Under the pieces are notes generated by a model. It did no database searches, was not told the origin of the DNA, and saw only the letters and a list, made by a program, of their open reading frames with translations. From assembly GCA_016718275.1 (NCBI GenBank), contig JADKEA010000008.1, positions 1-64,000 of the forward strand: a stretch of DNA of 64,000 nucleotides, read 5' to 3'. The position numbers and the translations under genes are program-made. Every line of letters begins with the position of its first letter. The stretch's first letter is position 1. Positions 35,203-43,753 of this stretch are shown one piece after another. The stretch comes from Candidatus Villigracilis affinis. GTDB lineage: Bacteria; Chloroflexota; Anaerolineae; Anaerolineales; Villigracilaceae.

Positions 35203-36264
35203 TTATTCGTCCAGTACCAACACAGCTTCCTTTGAGCAGGTTACCTGCTCTTTTGAGCCAAGCCCCGGAAGTTCAAGGAAGGGATTGTTGAAGGTATCCA
35301 TATTGAATTTCGTATTACCAATCTTGACCTGAATGCGGACCACAGAACCAAGGAAGGTAATATTCTCGATCGTTGCATCAACTACATTGGCCTTCTTTTG
35401 TTCGGAGGCAAAGCTCAGGCGTTCGGGGCGGATGGCAATCTTTACTTTATCGCCTTTCTTTCTGCCTTCCGTGCCTTCTGCAGATTCGAACTGCACACCG
35501 TCCATGCTAACCAATCCCTTCGCAGGGTCAACCACTTCAGCATCTGCGGTATTCAGCGAACCTACGAAGTTGGCCACAAAGCGGGTCTTGGGGAAGTTGT
35601 AGATCTCGAAAGGAGTTCCCACCTGTTCCATTACACCCGTGTTCATGACCACAATACGATCAGAAATGGACAGGGCTTCCTCCTGGTCATGTGTAACGAA
35701 GATCGCGGTAATTCCAAGTTTTTTCTGAATGGCGCGAATCTCAGCGCGCAGGGAGATGCGGATCTTCGCATCCAATGCAGAGAGCGGCTCATCCAGCAAA
35801 AGCACCTGCGGATGGATAGCAAGCGCACGCGCCAAAGACACACGCTGCTGCTGTCCGCCTGAAAGCTGGTAGGGATATTTATTCGCGTGTTTCTCGAGGT
35901 TGATCAGGCTGACCATTTCTTCCACGCGCTGTTTGACCATATTTTCGGGCTCTTTACGAACACGGAGACCAAATCCGATGTTCTGAGCAACAGTCATGTT
36001 GGGGAACAACGCATACGATTGGAAAATCATACCCACGTTGCGCTGGTTTGGGGCTTTGTCTGTAATGTCTGCACCATCCAGTAGGATCTTGCCAGATGTG
36101 GGAATCTCGAACCCGGCCACCATGCGCAGGGTTGTGGTTTTCCCACAGCCTGACGGCCCAAGAAAAGAAACGAACTCGCCTTTTTCAACGTCAAGGTTGA
36201 AATCATCAACCACCACCGTATCGCCAAATTGCTTTGTAACTCGTGAAATGGATAAATATGACAT
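35203..36264 (-). CDS. ABC importer ATP-binding protein (PotA/FbpC/PhnT class)
   Basis: The 353-residue ATPase has Walker A (LGPSGCGKTTTLRMVAGF), a Q-loop (GMIFQSYALFPNMTV), signature QLSGGQQQRVSLARALA, Walker B LLLDEPLSALDAKIR, and H-loop ITAIFVTHDQEEA. The C-terminal 120 residues form a TOBE-type regulatory domain. Its operon partners are two permeases and, further upstream, a solute-binding lipoprotein. This class imports polyamines, iron or 2-aminoethylphosphonate. The metabolic genes nearby favour an amine or phosphonate-like solute, but this is not proven. Confidence 0.88.
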   Translation of the reverse strand: MSYLSISRVTKQFGDTVVVDDFNLDVEKGEFVSFLGPSGCGKTTTLRMVAGFEIPTSGKILLDGADITDKAPNQRNVGMIFQSYALFPNMTVAQNIGFGLRVRKEPENMVKQRVEEMVSLINLEKHANKYPYQLSGGQQQRVSLARALAIHPQVLLLDEPLSALDAKIRISLRAEIRAIQKKLGITAIFVTHDQEEALSISDRIVVMNTGVMEQVGTPFEIYNFPKTRFVANFVGSLNTADAEVVDPAKGLVSMDGVQFESAEGTEGRKKGDKVKIAIRPERLSFASEQKKANVVDATIENITFLGSVVRIQVKIGNTKFNMDTFNNPFLELPGLGSKEQVTCSKEAVLVLDE

Positions 36265-36286
36265 GATGAATTTTCCTCCGTTTTAT

Positions 36287-37117
36287 TTAGTGAGCCCCAG
36301 AGACTTGTTGATCGCCCGTGAACAATTGAATCAACCCCATGGCCGCCCACGTGAGCAGAAAACTTGCAAAAGAAAGCGCCGCTGGTTCATAAGCACGATG
36401 CTGCCCAAGCAAGAAAAGGTAGGGACCAAATGCAGGCACACCGAGGAAAGATGCGAGGGTCACTTCACCAACCACAATGGCAAAAGTAAGCAATGCACCG
36501 CTCAACAACGCCGCACGGATGTTGGGCAGGATTACCCGCGTAATAATGGTAAACCAGCTCGCACCCAGGCTTTGCGCTGCTTCGGTAAGTGTGCGCACAT
36601 CCACGGTACGCATCCCTGTATCCACTGAACGATACATATAGGGCAGCCCCAAAACCATATACCCGGCAACGATCAAAATGTCAGTACCAACTTCAAAAGT
36701 TGTGAGGGGCTGTAATATTGTTATGTCTGTAAGTGGGATTTTAAAGGGGGAGCTATAAATGCGGATCAGACCAAACACCAGAATGATCGCAGGAACGACG
36801 AACGGAAGAAGTGTGATGAATTCAACAATACGCCGCGCTTCGGGCAGGCGCAGCCGAATCCAATAGGCTGTCGGTACGATCAAAATGATACTGGCGACAA
36901 TGGTCATTAATGCAAGAAAATTTGAATAGAGGAATGTTTCAAGGAATTCCGGGTCTTCAAACGCCCTGACATAGGCTTTAAACCCAATGACATCACGCTC
37001 CATCCGGAGCGAAAAATTGACTGTGGCATACAAAGGAAGCAGGAAATACAATGCACCTAAAATAAACCAAAACCAACTCCAAAAGGGAATACGGCGAATT
37101 CGGGCAAAGATACTCAT
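36287..37117 (-). CDS. ABC importer permease (PotC/PhnV-like)
   Basis: From the ATG at 37117 the 276-residue protein has six membrane helices and the binding-protein-dependent permease loop EAAQSLGASWFTIITRVILP. This loop contacts the ATPase through the EAA-x3-G motif. The start overlaps the first permease by 4 bases (ATGA), which argues against the upstream codons in the same frame. It forms the membrane pore with that permease. Confidence 0.88.
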   Translation of the reverse strand: MSIFARIRRIPFWSWFWFILGALYFLLPLYATVNFSLRMERDVIGFKAYVRAFEDPEFLETFLYSNFLALMTIVASIILIVPTAYWIRLRLPEARRIVEFITLLPFVVPAIILVFGLIRIYSSPFKIPLTDITILQPLTTFEVGTDILIVAGYMVLGLPYMYRSVDTGMRTVDVRTLTEAAQSLGASWFTIITRVILPNIRAALLSGALLTFAIVVGEVTLASFLGVPAFGPYLFLLGQHRAYEPAALSFASFLLTWAAMGLIQLFTGDQQVSGAH

Positions 37118-38004
37118 CGCAACCACCTTTCTGATTTTTTCTGAAGCCATGAATACCCGATCAGGGAAATTGTCATTACGACGACCATCCCCATTGCCAT
37201 GGCATAACCAAGCCCGGGGTTATGAAGAACGTCACCACGGATCTGCGCTCCAATTTGAATGGTAATGATTCCCAACCTGCCACCTGTTAAAGCGTAAGCT
37301 GTGGCGTATGCTCCAAAGGCGTTTCCAAATAAAAGGATCATGGAACCAAGGATTGAGGGAAGCAAAACTGGAAAAGCAACTCGAAGCCAGTATTGACCAG
37401 TGCTTGCGCCAAGGTTTTCGGCAGCTTCACGCCACTCACGCTTTAACCCATCCAGGGCGGGAGCCATGATAAGAACCATGAGCGGAAACTGGAAATACAT
37501 ATAAGTCAGGCTCAGTCCCCAAAAGCTATATAAATCAAAATCTGTTTGTTGATATAAGTTAACCCCAAATAAATTCTTGATCAGAGCGGTCACGAAACCG
37601 GTGCGCCCAAGGGTGGCGATAAAAGCAAAAGCCAACGGAACACCGGCAAAGTTGGATGCCACACCGGAAAAGGTGATCAATGCAGAACGCAAAGGCTTGG
37701 GCAGCCCACCCACTGTCACGGAGTATGCAAGCAGAAAACCAAAAATGCCACCACCGATTGCTGTCGCCGCACTAATGCGGATACTCAGCCAGTACGCGTC
37801 CAGGATGGCTTGTTCCTGAAACAGTTGAAAAATGTTTGCAAATGTAAACTGGCCGTCGCTGTTCGTAAAACTTCCAACAATCAGACGCATAGAGGGTAAA
37901 ACAAGAAATAGAATTGCAAAAAGAAAAAACGGGGTCACGCCAATCCATTTTTTCCAGTCCAAAGCAGGGGTTGGAGCTTTTGGGTTAAGAGCAGTTTGAG
38001 CCAT
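37114..38004 (-). CDS. ABC importer permease (PotB/PhnU-like)
   Basis: The 296-residue permease has an N-terminal helix after LDWKKWIGVTPFFLFAILFL and five more. The EAA loop reads REAAENLGASTGQYWLRVAF. It starts with a gaggt ribosome binding site and is the first gene after the intergenic hairpin that separates it from the solute-binding protein gene. Together with the next permease it makes the heterodimeric channel. Confidence 0.88.
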   Translation of the reverse strand: MAQTALNPKAPTPALDWKKWIGVTPFFLFAILFLVLPSMRLIVGSFTNSDGQFTFANIFQLFQEQAILDAYWLSIRISAATAIGGGIFGFLLAYSVTVGGLPKPLRSALITFSGVASNFAGVPLAFAFIATLGRTGFVTALIKNLFGVNLYQQTDFDLYSFWGLSLTYMYFQFPLMVLIMAPALDGLKREWREAAENLGASTGQYWLRVAFPVLLPSILGSMILLFGNAFGAYATAYALTGGRLGIITIQIGAQIRGDVLHNPGLGYAMAMGMVVVMTISLIGYSWLQKKSERWLR

Positions 38005-38090
38005 TGTTATTTACCTCAACGTACAGGGTACTGCATAATTTGCTAAACTGAAAATATTTTAACCGTGAATCTGAAGTTTAGTAAGGTATG

Positions 38091-38144
38091 CAACTGGCAG
38101 TATCTCTTGCTATGGCGAGACCCTGCCAGTTGGCAGGGTCTCGC
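38091..38144 (-). promoter_or_regulatory. Intercistronic hairpin with an alternative pairing arm
   Basis: A 13-bp perfect stem (GCGAGACCCTGCC with GGCAGGGTCTCGC, loop AGTT) lies at 38115-38144. A second segment, CAACTGGCAG at 38091-38100, is perfectly complementary to CTGCCAGTTG at 38123-38132, inside that stem. The two pairings exclude each other. No T-tract follows on the minus strand, so it looks more like an mRNA processing or attenuation site than a plain terminator. It lies between the binding-protein gene and the permeases. Confidence 0.6.
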
Positions 38145-38167
38145 ATTATTACACCAAAATCACTTTA

Positions 38168-39364
38168 TTACGGAGCGGCTTGAACGTCAGCACCGACTGC
38201 GCTGTCCCAATTCGCAACGATCAAATCCTTGGCAGCGTTGAGCTGGGCGAGGGATGGGAAGACTGCGCCGGTAACATCAGGCAACTTGGCAAGCAAGTCA
38301 GCAGGGATGACGCCGCGTTCGCGCATGTCGCCTTCGCGGATCGGGTGGCAGTAGCCCTTCATCCAGATGATCTGACCTTCGTCAGAGTACAGGAATTCCA
38401 TCCACAATTTGGCAGCGTTGGGGTGCGGTGCGTAGGCGCTGATCGCCTGAACATATACACCAGCGAAGCGGCCGGTTGCGGGAACAACGACCTCAGCCTT
38501 GGGATTACCTTCGAAGGAATCCACAGCGGCGAGTGCGTTATAGTCCCAGGTAATGCGGACAGCGGTTTCACCAGTGGCGACCAAACCGTTATTGGCGATC
38601 AACGGAACGAGGTTGCCAGCTGTATTCATCTGAGCGAAGAAGTCCAAGCCAGCCTGGGCATCATCAAGGGAACCACCGTTGGCGAGCGCTGCAGCGTACA
38701 CAGTTTGAATCGCCTGGTTGGAAGTGCGAGGATCGCCAGACAAAGCGACCTGACCATTGTATTTGGGATCAAGCAGGTCAGCCCAATCCTGGGGGACGTC
38801 AGGCTGAACATCGGTGTTTACGAGGAAGGACAACACACCGTAGTAGTCGCCATACCAATAGCCATCAGCATCCTTGGCTTCGGCGGGAATCGAATCCCAG
38901 GTGGAGACCTTGTAGGGCTGGATCAAACCTTCAGCCTTGGAGGATTCGCCGAACGCAAAACCCACGTCGATCACATCAGGAGCCTGAGGACCCGTGTTGT
39001 CTTTGTTGGCTTTGATGGCTTCGATTTCATCACCGGAACCAGCGTCAGGATTCAACTCATTGACTTCAATACCATACTTGGCTTTGAAGGTTTCAATGGC
39101 TTCACCGTAATTACACCAGTCATGGGGCAGAGCGATTGTTGTGAGTGTGCCTTCAGCTTGGGCAGCAGCAACCAACTCGGCCATGGGGTCGGCGGCGGGG
39201 GCTTCAGTAGCAGCAGGAGCCTCGGTCATTACAGGGGCTTCGGTCATTACAGGGGCTTCGGTCATTGCAGGGGCCTCAGTAGCAGCGCCACCGCAAGCAG
39301 CCAGCATGGTGGCTGCAATCACGAACAAGGCGAACAGTTGATAAGCATAATTTTTCGTACGCAT
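38168..39364 (-). CDS. ABC importer solute-binding lipoprotein (family 1)
   Basis: The 398-residue protein has a lipoprotein signal peptide (FVIAATMLAACGG, lipid Cys at residue 24). A low-complexity linker of Glu-Ala-Pro-Val/Ala-Met-Thr repeats follows, then a periplasmic-binding-protein fold of the PotD/AfuA type. The fold includes DVIDVGFAFGESSKAEGL, a Tyr/Trp-rich patch DADGYWYGDYYGVLSF, and ITWDYNALAA. Aromatic residues of that sort often form cages for cationic amines, but iron and phosphonate binders share the fold. It should capture the solute outside the membrane for the adjacent permeases. Confidence 0.88.
   Translation of the reverse strand: MRTKNYAYQLFALFVIAATMLAACGGAATEAPAMTEAPVMTEAPVMTEAPAATEAPAADPMAELVAAAQAEGTLTTIALPHDWCNYGEAIETFKAKYGIEVNELNPDAGSGDEIEAIKANKDNTGPQAPDVIDVGFAFGESSKAEGLIQPYKVSTWDSIPAEAKDADGYWYGDYYGVLSFLVNTDVQPDVPQDWADLLDPKYNGQVALSGDPRTSNQAIQTVYAAALANGGSLDDAQAGLDFFAQMNTAGNLVPLIANNGLVATGETAVRITWDYNALAAVDSFEGNPKAEVVVPATGRFAGVYVQAISAYAPHPNAAKLWMEFLYSDEGQIIWMKGYCHPIREGDMRERGVIPADLLAKLPDVTGAVFPSLAQLNAAKDLIVANWDSAVGADVQAAP
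39223..39276 (-). repeat. Three tandem 18-bp repeats coding the lipoprotein linker
   Basis: Units of 18 bases (CGGTCATTACAGGGGCTT on the plus strand) repeat at 39223, 39241 and, with two changes, 39259. Each encodes Glu-Ala-Pro-Val/Ala-Met-Thr in the solute-binding protein. Slippage could easily vary the linker length. Confidence 0.9.
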
Positions 39365-39529
39365 TTCTCTCTATCTCCTTTTTGGTTTTGGTTGAACAGA
39401 CGAATGGAATATACAGCAGATCTCTCTTCCCGGACACCTCCAGTCCGTTAACACAACGTTAACATTGTAGCATTATCAATATTCAAAGTCAAACAGCCTT
39501 TGAATATATGAACAAAAGAAGAACGTACG

Positions 39530-40522
39530 CTAAATACCTCTAAAAAACCTTTCAACGAACCAGTAAATCCCTGCCGAGATTAACCCACTGACCGGGATCG
39601 TAATGATCCAGGCCGTGAGGATATCGCTAACCACGCCCCAGCGCACCTTGCCAAATCGTTCCGAAGAACCAACACCTACGATTGCAGAACTTACAACCTG
39701 AGTGGTGCTGACGGGAGCCCCGCCAAATGATGCCGCAAGGATCACAACAGCCGAAGTGATCTGGGTGGCAAAACTATGCACCGGACGGATCTTATAGAAC
39801 TTACCGCCCAGAGTGCGGATCAATCTCCAGCCGCCCATGGCTGTTCCCAGTGCCATAGTCGAAGCGCTGACAGCAATCACCCAAAACGGGACTTCGAATC
39901 CAGTCAACACACCGCCGATGATCAAGCTAAGGGTAATAATACCCATCGTCTTTTGAGCATCATTCGTTCCATGACTAAAAGCCAGCCCGATGGCGGTAAA
40001 CAATTGCGCGCGTTTGAAGAACTCATTAATGTTCGGTGATGCATGCCGCGCAAGAAAATAGATCAACCGCAATATTAAAAAGCCGACTACAAAACCGGCC
40101 AAGGGCGAAAGGAACAACCCGATCAGAACCTTGTAGATTGCCTGAACGTTGATCACACCAAAACCCGCAGTAAAAGCGACCACACCGATCAAACCGCCGA
40201 TCAATGCATGGGACGAACTGCTGGGAATTCCCAGAAACCACGTGATCAGGTTCCAAATAATGGCAGCCAGCAGACACGCAACAAGCGCATCCAACGAAAG
40301 CAGCTTTGAATCAACAATATCACCGCCGACCGTCTTTGCCACGGTCACCCCAAACAGAAACGGGCCTAAAAACTCGGCCACCGCTGTCACGCCCAGGGCG
40401 GTTTGCGGACGAAATGCGCGTGACGAGATCATAGTAGCCACAATATTGCTTGAATCTCGCATACCGTTAATAAACTCGAACACCAACGCCAAAATAATAA
40501 CAAGGATCAATTCAGAGGACAT
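39530..40522 (-). CDS. PiT-family inorganic phosphate permease
   Basis: The 330-residue protein has about ten helices and both PiT signature repeats: FEFINGMRDSSNIVATMISS near the N-terminus and AIGLAFSHGTNDAQKTMGII in the second half. PiT permeases take up metal-phosphate with protons or sodium. The ATG at 40522 is preferred to a TTG 6 bases upstream. It follows the DUF47 gene by 10 bases, the usual order for this pair. One repeat has RDSS where GxND is commoner, which is a family-like variant. Confidence 0.9.
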   Translation of the reverse strand: MSSELILVIILALVFEFINGMRDSSNIVATMISSRAFRPQTALGVTAVAEFLGPFLFGVTVAKTVGGDIVDSKLLSLDALVACLLAAIIWNLITWFLGIPSSSSHALIGGLIGVVAFTAGFGVINVQAIYKVLIGLFLSPLAGFVVGFLILRLIYFLARHASPNINEFFKRAQLFTAIGLAFSHGTNDAQKTMGIITLSLIIGGVLTGFEVPFWVIAVSASTMALGTAMGGWRLIRTLGGKFYKIRPVHSFATQITSAVVILAASFGGAPVSTTQVVSSAIVGVGSSERFGKVRWGVVSDILTAWIITIPVSGLISAGIYWFVERFFRGI

Positions 40523-40532
40523 TAACACCTTG

Positions 40533-41153
40533 TTAAGTTTTCTTTACAACAATATCTGCAATGATATTAGCCGCCTCGTCACCTCGATCTGCCGCATTGG
40601 AAAGGTGCCGATACACTTCGCGCATTTTCAGCATTTCAACCAGGTGGTGAATATCTTCAGGGCCGCTGAACAGGTCAGCGATGGCCTCACGGTAGACCGC
40701 TTCCACACGATTCTCCAAAGCCTTTGCACGCTGGGCATGGTCGATCGCGACCTTGGGATGCTTTGGGAGGCGCTGAACTCCATGCATGATCTCGTAGGCG
40801 GCATCTTTCAGCAGCGACGCGATCCGCAGCATAAAGGGGGTTGGCGCAACCTTTAATACAACCATTTCCATTACGGTCGTATCTGCATAATCAATGACAT
40901 CGTCAATGGATCGGGAAAGCGCAAAAATATCTTCACGGTCAAACGGTGTGATAAAGCTGCGATTCAACTCATCGATCAGGATGCGGCGCACTTCATCGGC
41001 TTCCTTCTCCTTGATGGAAAGCTCCTCTGCCACTTCGGGATCGTTGGTCTCAAAATATTTCACCAACAAACGCAGACCTTCATAAGCCAGGGATGCCTGT
41101 TGCTCAATCAAACTTTGAAAAACGCTTTCTTTTTTCTTGAAAAATCCAAACAT
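40533..41153 (-). CDS. DUF47/PhoU-like accessory protein of PiT permeases
   Basis: The 206-residue all-alpha protein has the DUF47 pattern: FKKKESVFQSLIEQQASLAY at the start, EADEVRRILIDELNRSFITP, FDREDIFALSRSIDDVIDYA, and a C-terminal LSNAADRGDEAANIIADIVV. PhoU-type proteins bind metal clusters and tune phosphate uptake. It precedes the PiT gene by 10 bases on the same strand, so they act together. It starts 12 bases after the MttB-like gene, so all three may share a transcript. Confidence 0.88.
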   Translation of the reverse strand: MFGFFKKKESVFQSLIEQQASLAYEGLRLLVKYFETNDPEVAEELSIKEKEADEVRRILIDELNRSFITPFDREDIFALSRSIDDVIDYADTTVMEMVVLKVAPTPFMLRIASLLKDAAYEIMHGVQRLPKHPKVAIDHAQRAKALENRVEAVYREAIADLFSGPEDIHHLVEMLKMREVYRHLSNAADRGDEAANIIADIVVKKT

Positions 41154-41165
41154 AAATACCTTTCA

Positions 41166-42602
41166 CTACTCGATCGGTTCAAGCATACCCGCCACCATCC
41201 CCGGGAATTCGGCGCGGAGCTTTTCATCCAGTTCGGGGGAAATCAATGGGGTGGTATTGCTGGTCATAATTTCCTTAACCTTCTTCATTGCGCGGGCTTG
41301 AATATCGGTTGAACCTTTCTTCTCCCAGATCGTACGCGCATCGCGGTCAGCAAGCTTGGTCATCACAGCCTCAGTCTTCATACGGCCGATAGTGTGCTTG
41401 GCTGTGATATATGAACCGCCCGGGCCGATATCCTTGATCAAACCCACTGCCAATTCATCATCGGAAAAATTCACGCCGCGTTTGGCGCGCTTTAGCATTT
41501 GGGCAATCTCATCATCAATCACGGCCTTGGCAAAATCAAAGGTCTTCAAGGCATCGATCAAACCGCCGATGTTGAACATATCCATGCCGCCCAACAAGCC
41601 GCCCATGGCAGACATGCCGGTCTCATATCCCGATTGTGCGTCGTTCAATTTGGAATTGGTCAAGCCAATATAACCACCGCAAGGGACATTATAAAAACGG
41701 GACATCTGCGCAAAAGCCATGTGCAGCATGCCGCACTCAATTGCTCCAGATGTGTAGGCTCCCGTCCGCATATCTGCAACAGTTGCCAGCGTCGCATAGA
41801 TCGTCGGTGTACCTTCCTTCACCATTTGCATCAATACAGCCGTTGCTAGAAATTCAGCGTTTCCCTGTGCCAATGTCCCTGCTATTGACATGGGTGAAGT
41901 GAGACCCGCATTGGGCACAATGGTTGGGTAAACAGGCAGGCCTTCACTCGCAAAATACATCACGTTCTCAGTCGAAAGATGATCCATCGACAACGGCGAA
42001 ACAGTTGGGCAGTAATGATGTGTCAGGAACGGATGCTCCTTATAAGCCTCCTCCCCACCAGCGACCATATACGCCATCTTCATAATGCTCAAGGTGTCCT
42101 TGTGATCTGTTGTGGTCACGCGGAGCGGTTTGAGACAATACTTGAGGGCAGGATACAATCTTGAAATCGTGAATTGACCCGCTGGCGCATCATCTGCCAA
42201 AGTGGAAATGGAGAACATATCATAACCAGGCAATTCATTGATGAGATGCGCGATACGGGCGATATCGCCAGACTCAGCGCGTCTTTCATGACCCGTAACA
42301 GGGTCAATGATATCGGGAGCTGAACTCGCCGTGACAATGACCGGGCTATCCCGCGGGATCGTGCGGTCAAACTTCGGGTCGCGCGCGTAAAATGTAAAAG
42401 TGGGCGGGCACATCTTGCGGTATTTTTCAACCACGGCGCGCGGAAGTTTTACCCGTTCGCCATCCACCAAACAACCATGCTTTTCGAACATGGCTCGGGC
42501 TGGCTCATAACGGACCCTTAAACCGACTTCTTCGAGAATCTCAAGGGAAGCCTCGTGAATTCGTTCAACCTGGTCCTGCGTGAGAAATTCTGCAAATGAC
42601 AT
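41166..42602 (-). CDS. MttB-superfamily methyltransferase (COG5598), non-pyrrolysine type
   Basis: The 478-residue protein is a complete TIM-barrel MttB homologue, with DQVERIHEASLEILEEVGLR at the start, APDIIDPVTGHERRAESGDI, and SALGMDMFNIGG-like barrel segments later. It is read without an amber codon, so it is not the pyrrolysine trimethylamine enzyme. Known non-pyrrolysine members demethylate glycine betaine, proline betaine, carnitine and similar quaternary amines to a corrinoid protein. No corrinoid protein or its activator is encoded in this window. Two dimethylglycine-dehydrogenase-like flavoproteins nearby fit a stepwise N-demethylation role. Confidence 0.88.
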   Translation of the reverse strand: MSFAEFLTQDQVERIHEASLEILEEVGLRVRYEPARAMFEKHGCLVDGERVKLPRAVVEKYRKMCPPTFTFYARDPKFDRTIPRDSPVIVTASSAPDIIDPVTGHERRAESGDIARIAHLINELPGYDMFSISTLADDAPAGQFTISRLYPALKYCLKPLRVTTTDHKDTLSIMKMAYMVAGGEEAYKEHPFLTHHYCPTVSPLSMDHLSTENVMYFASEGLPVYPTIVPNAGLTSPMSIAGTLAQGNAEFLATAVLMQMVKEGTPTIYATLATVADMRTGAYTSGAIECGMLHMAFAQMSRFYNVPCGGYIGLTNSKLNDAQSGYETGMSAMGGLLGGMDMFNIGGLIDALKTFDFAKAVIDDEIAQMLKRAKRGVNFSDDELAVGLIKDIGPGGSYITAKHTIGRMKTEAVMTKLADRDARTIWEKKGSTDIQARAMKKVKEIMTSNTTPLISPELDEKLRAEFPGMVAGMLEPIE

Positions 42603-42645
42603 GATTCACATCCTTTTAGTAATAAACTATTATCGGGATAAACAG

Positions 42646-43725
42646 CTACTCTACCAAAGACTTCTTGATCTTCTTGCGTTCCGTTTTCTTCTTCAACATA
42701 AGCCTCTCGGCCAGCTTCTTGCTTCCCTTCACCAACGAACTTGTCTGAGCCTGCGAAATAAGGGATTTCAATTCAAAGAACTGATCGTCGCGATACACCA
42801 TGCGCTCAATGGCTAAAGACTCCGCCAGGGCTTTTATTTCCTTGATCGAAAACATCTTCAACCCAGAGCGAGTCACTTTAAGCGAGGCCGCTGCGATCGC
42901 AAAACGGACCGTATCCTCAAGGCTCCAGCCCTTGAGGTGTCCGTAAATAAAGCCCGATGAAAACGTGGCACCCGCCCCCGACCCATCCACAGCCTTGATC
43001 TTCGGCGCATACACACGAATGATCTCATCGCCTTGAACGACCATGCAGCCCTGCCTTGCCATGGTGATGATCGCCGTTTTGATGCCAGCCTTGAGCAGCT
43101 TCTTGGCAACAGTGAGCATCGCGCCCTTCCTGCCGATCTGGGCGTCATCGGTCACAGCCTGACAGATCGTGGCACGGCTGACATATTTTTCCATGATCTC
43201 GGGGTCTCTATGACCATGTTCGAGATTGAGAAAAACAGGGACACCACAGCGCCGCGCTTCGTTCATGGCGCGAATGATGTGATCGCCATCATACCAATCC
43301 ACATACATCAAGTCTGCGTCCTTCAACATACTCAAATCCGCAGTGTCAAGCGTGGACAATATCTCCGGCGAGCGCTGCCAGAAATACGTGCGCGCGCCCA
43401 ATTTGTCCGAAACGTTCACTTCCAGCGGCGTTTTATATTTCTTCGTAAAACGCACCTTGCCTTGCACGCCCATGTCCTTCAGGGTATCTTCAATATGGTG
43501 GCCAAGCAGGTCATCGCCAACGGACGTACCGATCATTCCCGTCGGCACATTCCACTGGCGCAGGTTACAGGCAATGATCGCAGCATCGTCATACACGTAT
43601 TCGCTGACCTGATGCACGATCGCGCCAGTATTATGCTTGGGCAGTTTATCCAGCGCCATGATGTAGACTGGCGTCAACATGCCAAAGCCGACATAAGATG
43701 GAGGGGGTTGTTTTTTAGTAGGCAT
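42646..43725 (-). CDS. PfkB/ribokinase-family carbohydrate kinase with an altered catalytic motif
   Basis: The 359-residue protein has the family fold: a start region PSYVGFGMLTPVYIMALDKL, FLNLEHGHRDPEIMEKYVSR, and the C-terminal signature KAVDGSGAGATFSSGFIYGH. In active members this signature reads GAGD, with Asp as catalytic base. Here the codon is GCC (Ala) instead of GAC. The enzyme may be inactive, use another base, or carry a base-call error. It lies between the MttB and flavoprotein genes on one strand. The sugar or polyol substrate is unknown. Confidence 0.8.
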   Translation of the reverse strand: MPTKKQPPPSYVGFGMLTPVYIMALDKLPKHNTGAIVHQVSEYVYDDAAIIACNLRQWNVPTGMIGTSVGDDLLGHHIEDTLKDMGVQGKVRFTKKYKTPLEVNVSDKLGARTYFWQRSPEILSTLDTADLSMLKDADLMYVDWYDGDHIIRAMNEARRCGVPVFLNLEHGHRDPEIMEKYVSRATICQAVTDDAQIGRKGAMLTVAKKLLKAGIKTAIITMARQGCMVVQGDEIIRVYAPKIKAVDGSGAGATFSSGFIYGHLKGWSLEDTVRFAIAAASLKVTRSGLKMFSIKEIKALAESLAIERMVYRDDQFFELKSLISQAQTSSLVKGSKKLAERLMLKKKTERKKIKKSLVE

Positions 43726-43753
43726 GATTAAACATTACCACAAAGGGCGAAAT

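Noticed and set aside
39223..39276. CRISPR-like or satellite repeat
   Set aside because: The 18-bp tandem units are in frame and encode the lipoprotein linker.
38180..39451. Long 423-residue frame on the plus strand opposite the solute-binding protein
   Set aside because: It mirrors the binding-protein gene, has no ribosome binding site and shows repetitive Gly/Ser/His composition from the antisense of the repeat linker.
41166..42602. Pyrrolysine-containing trimethylamine methyltransferase
   Set aside because: The gene reads through with no in-frame amber codon, and no pyrrolysine or corrinoid partner genes are seen.
43033..43731. 232-residue plus-strand frame opposite the PfkB-like gene
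   Set aside because: Antisense shadow without family features; the minus-strand kinase has clear motifs.
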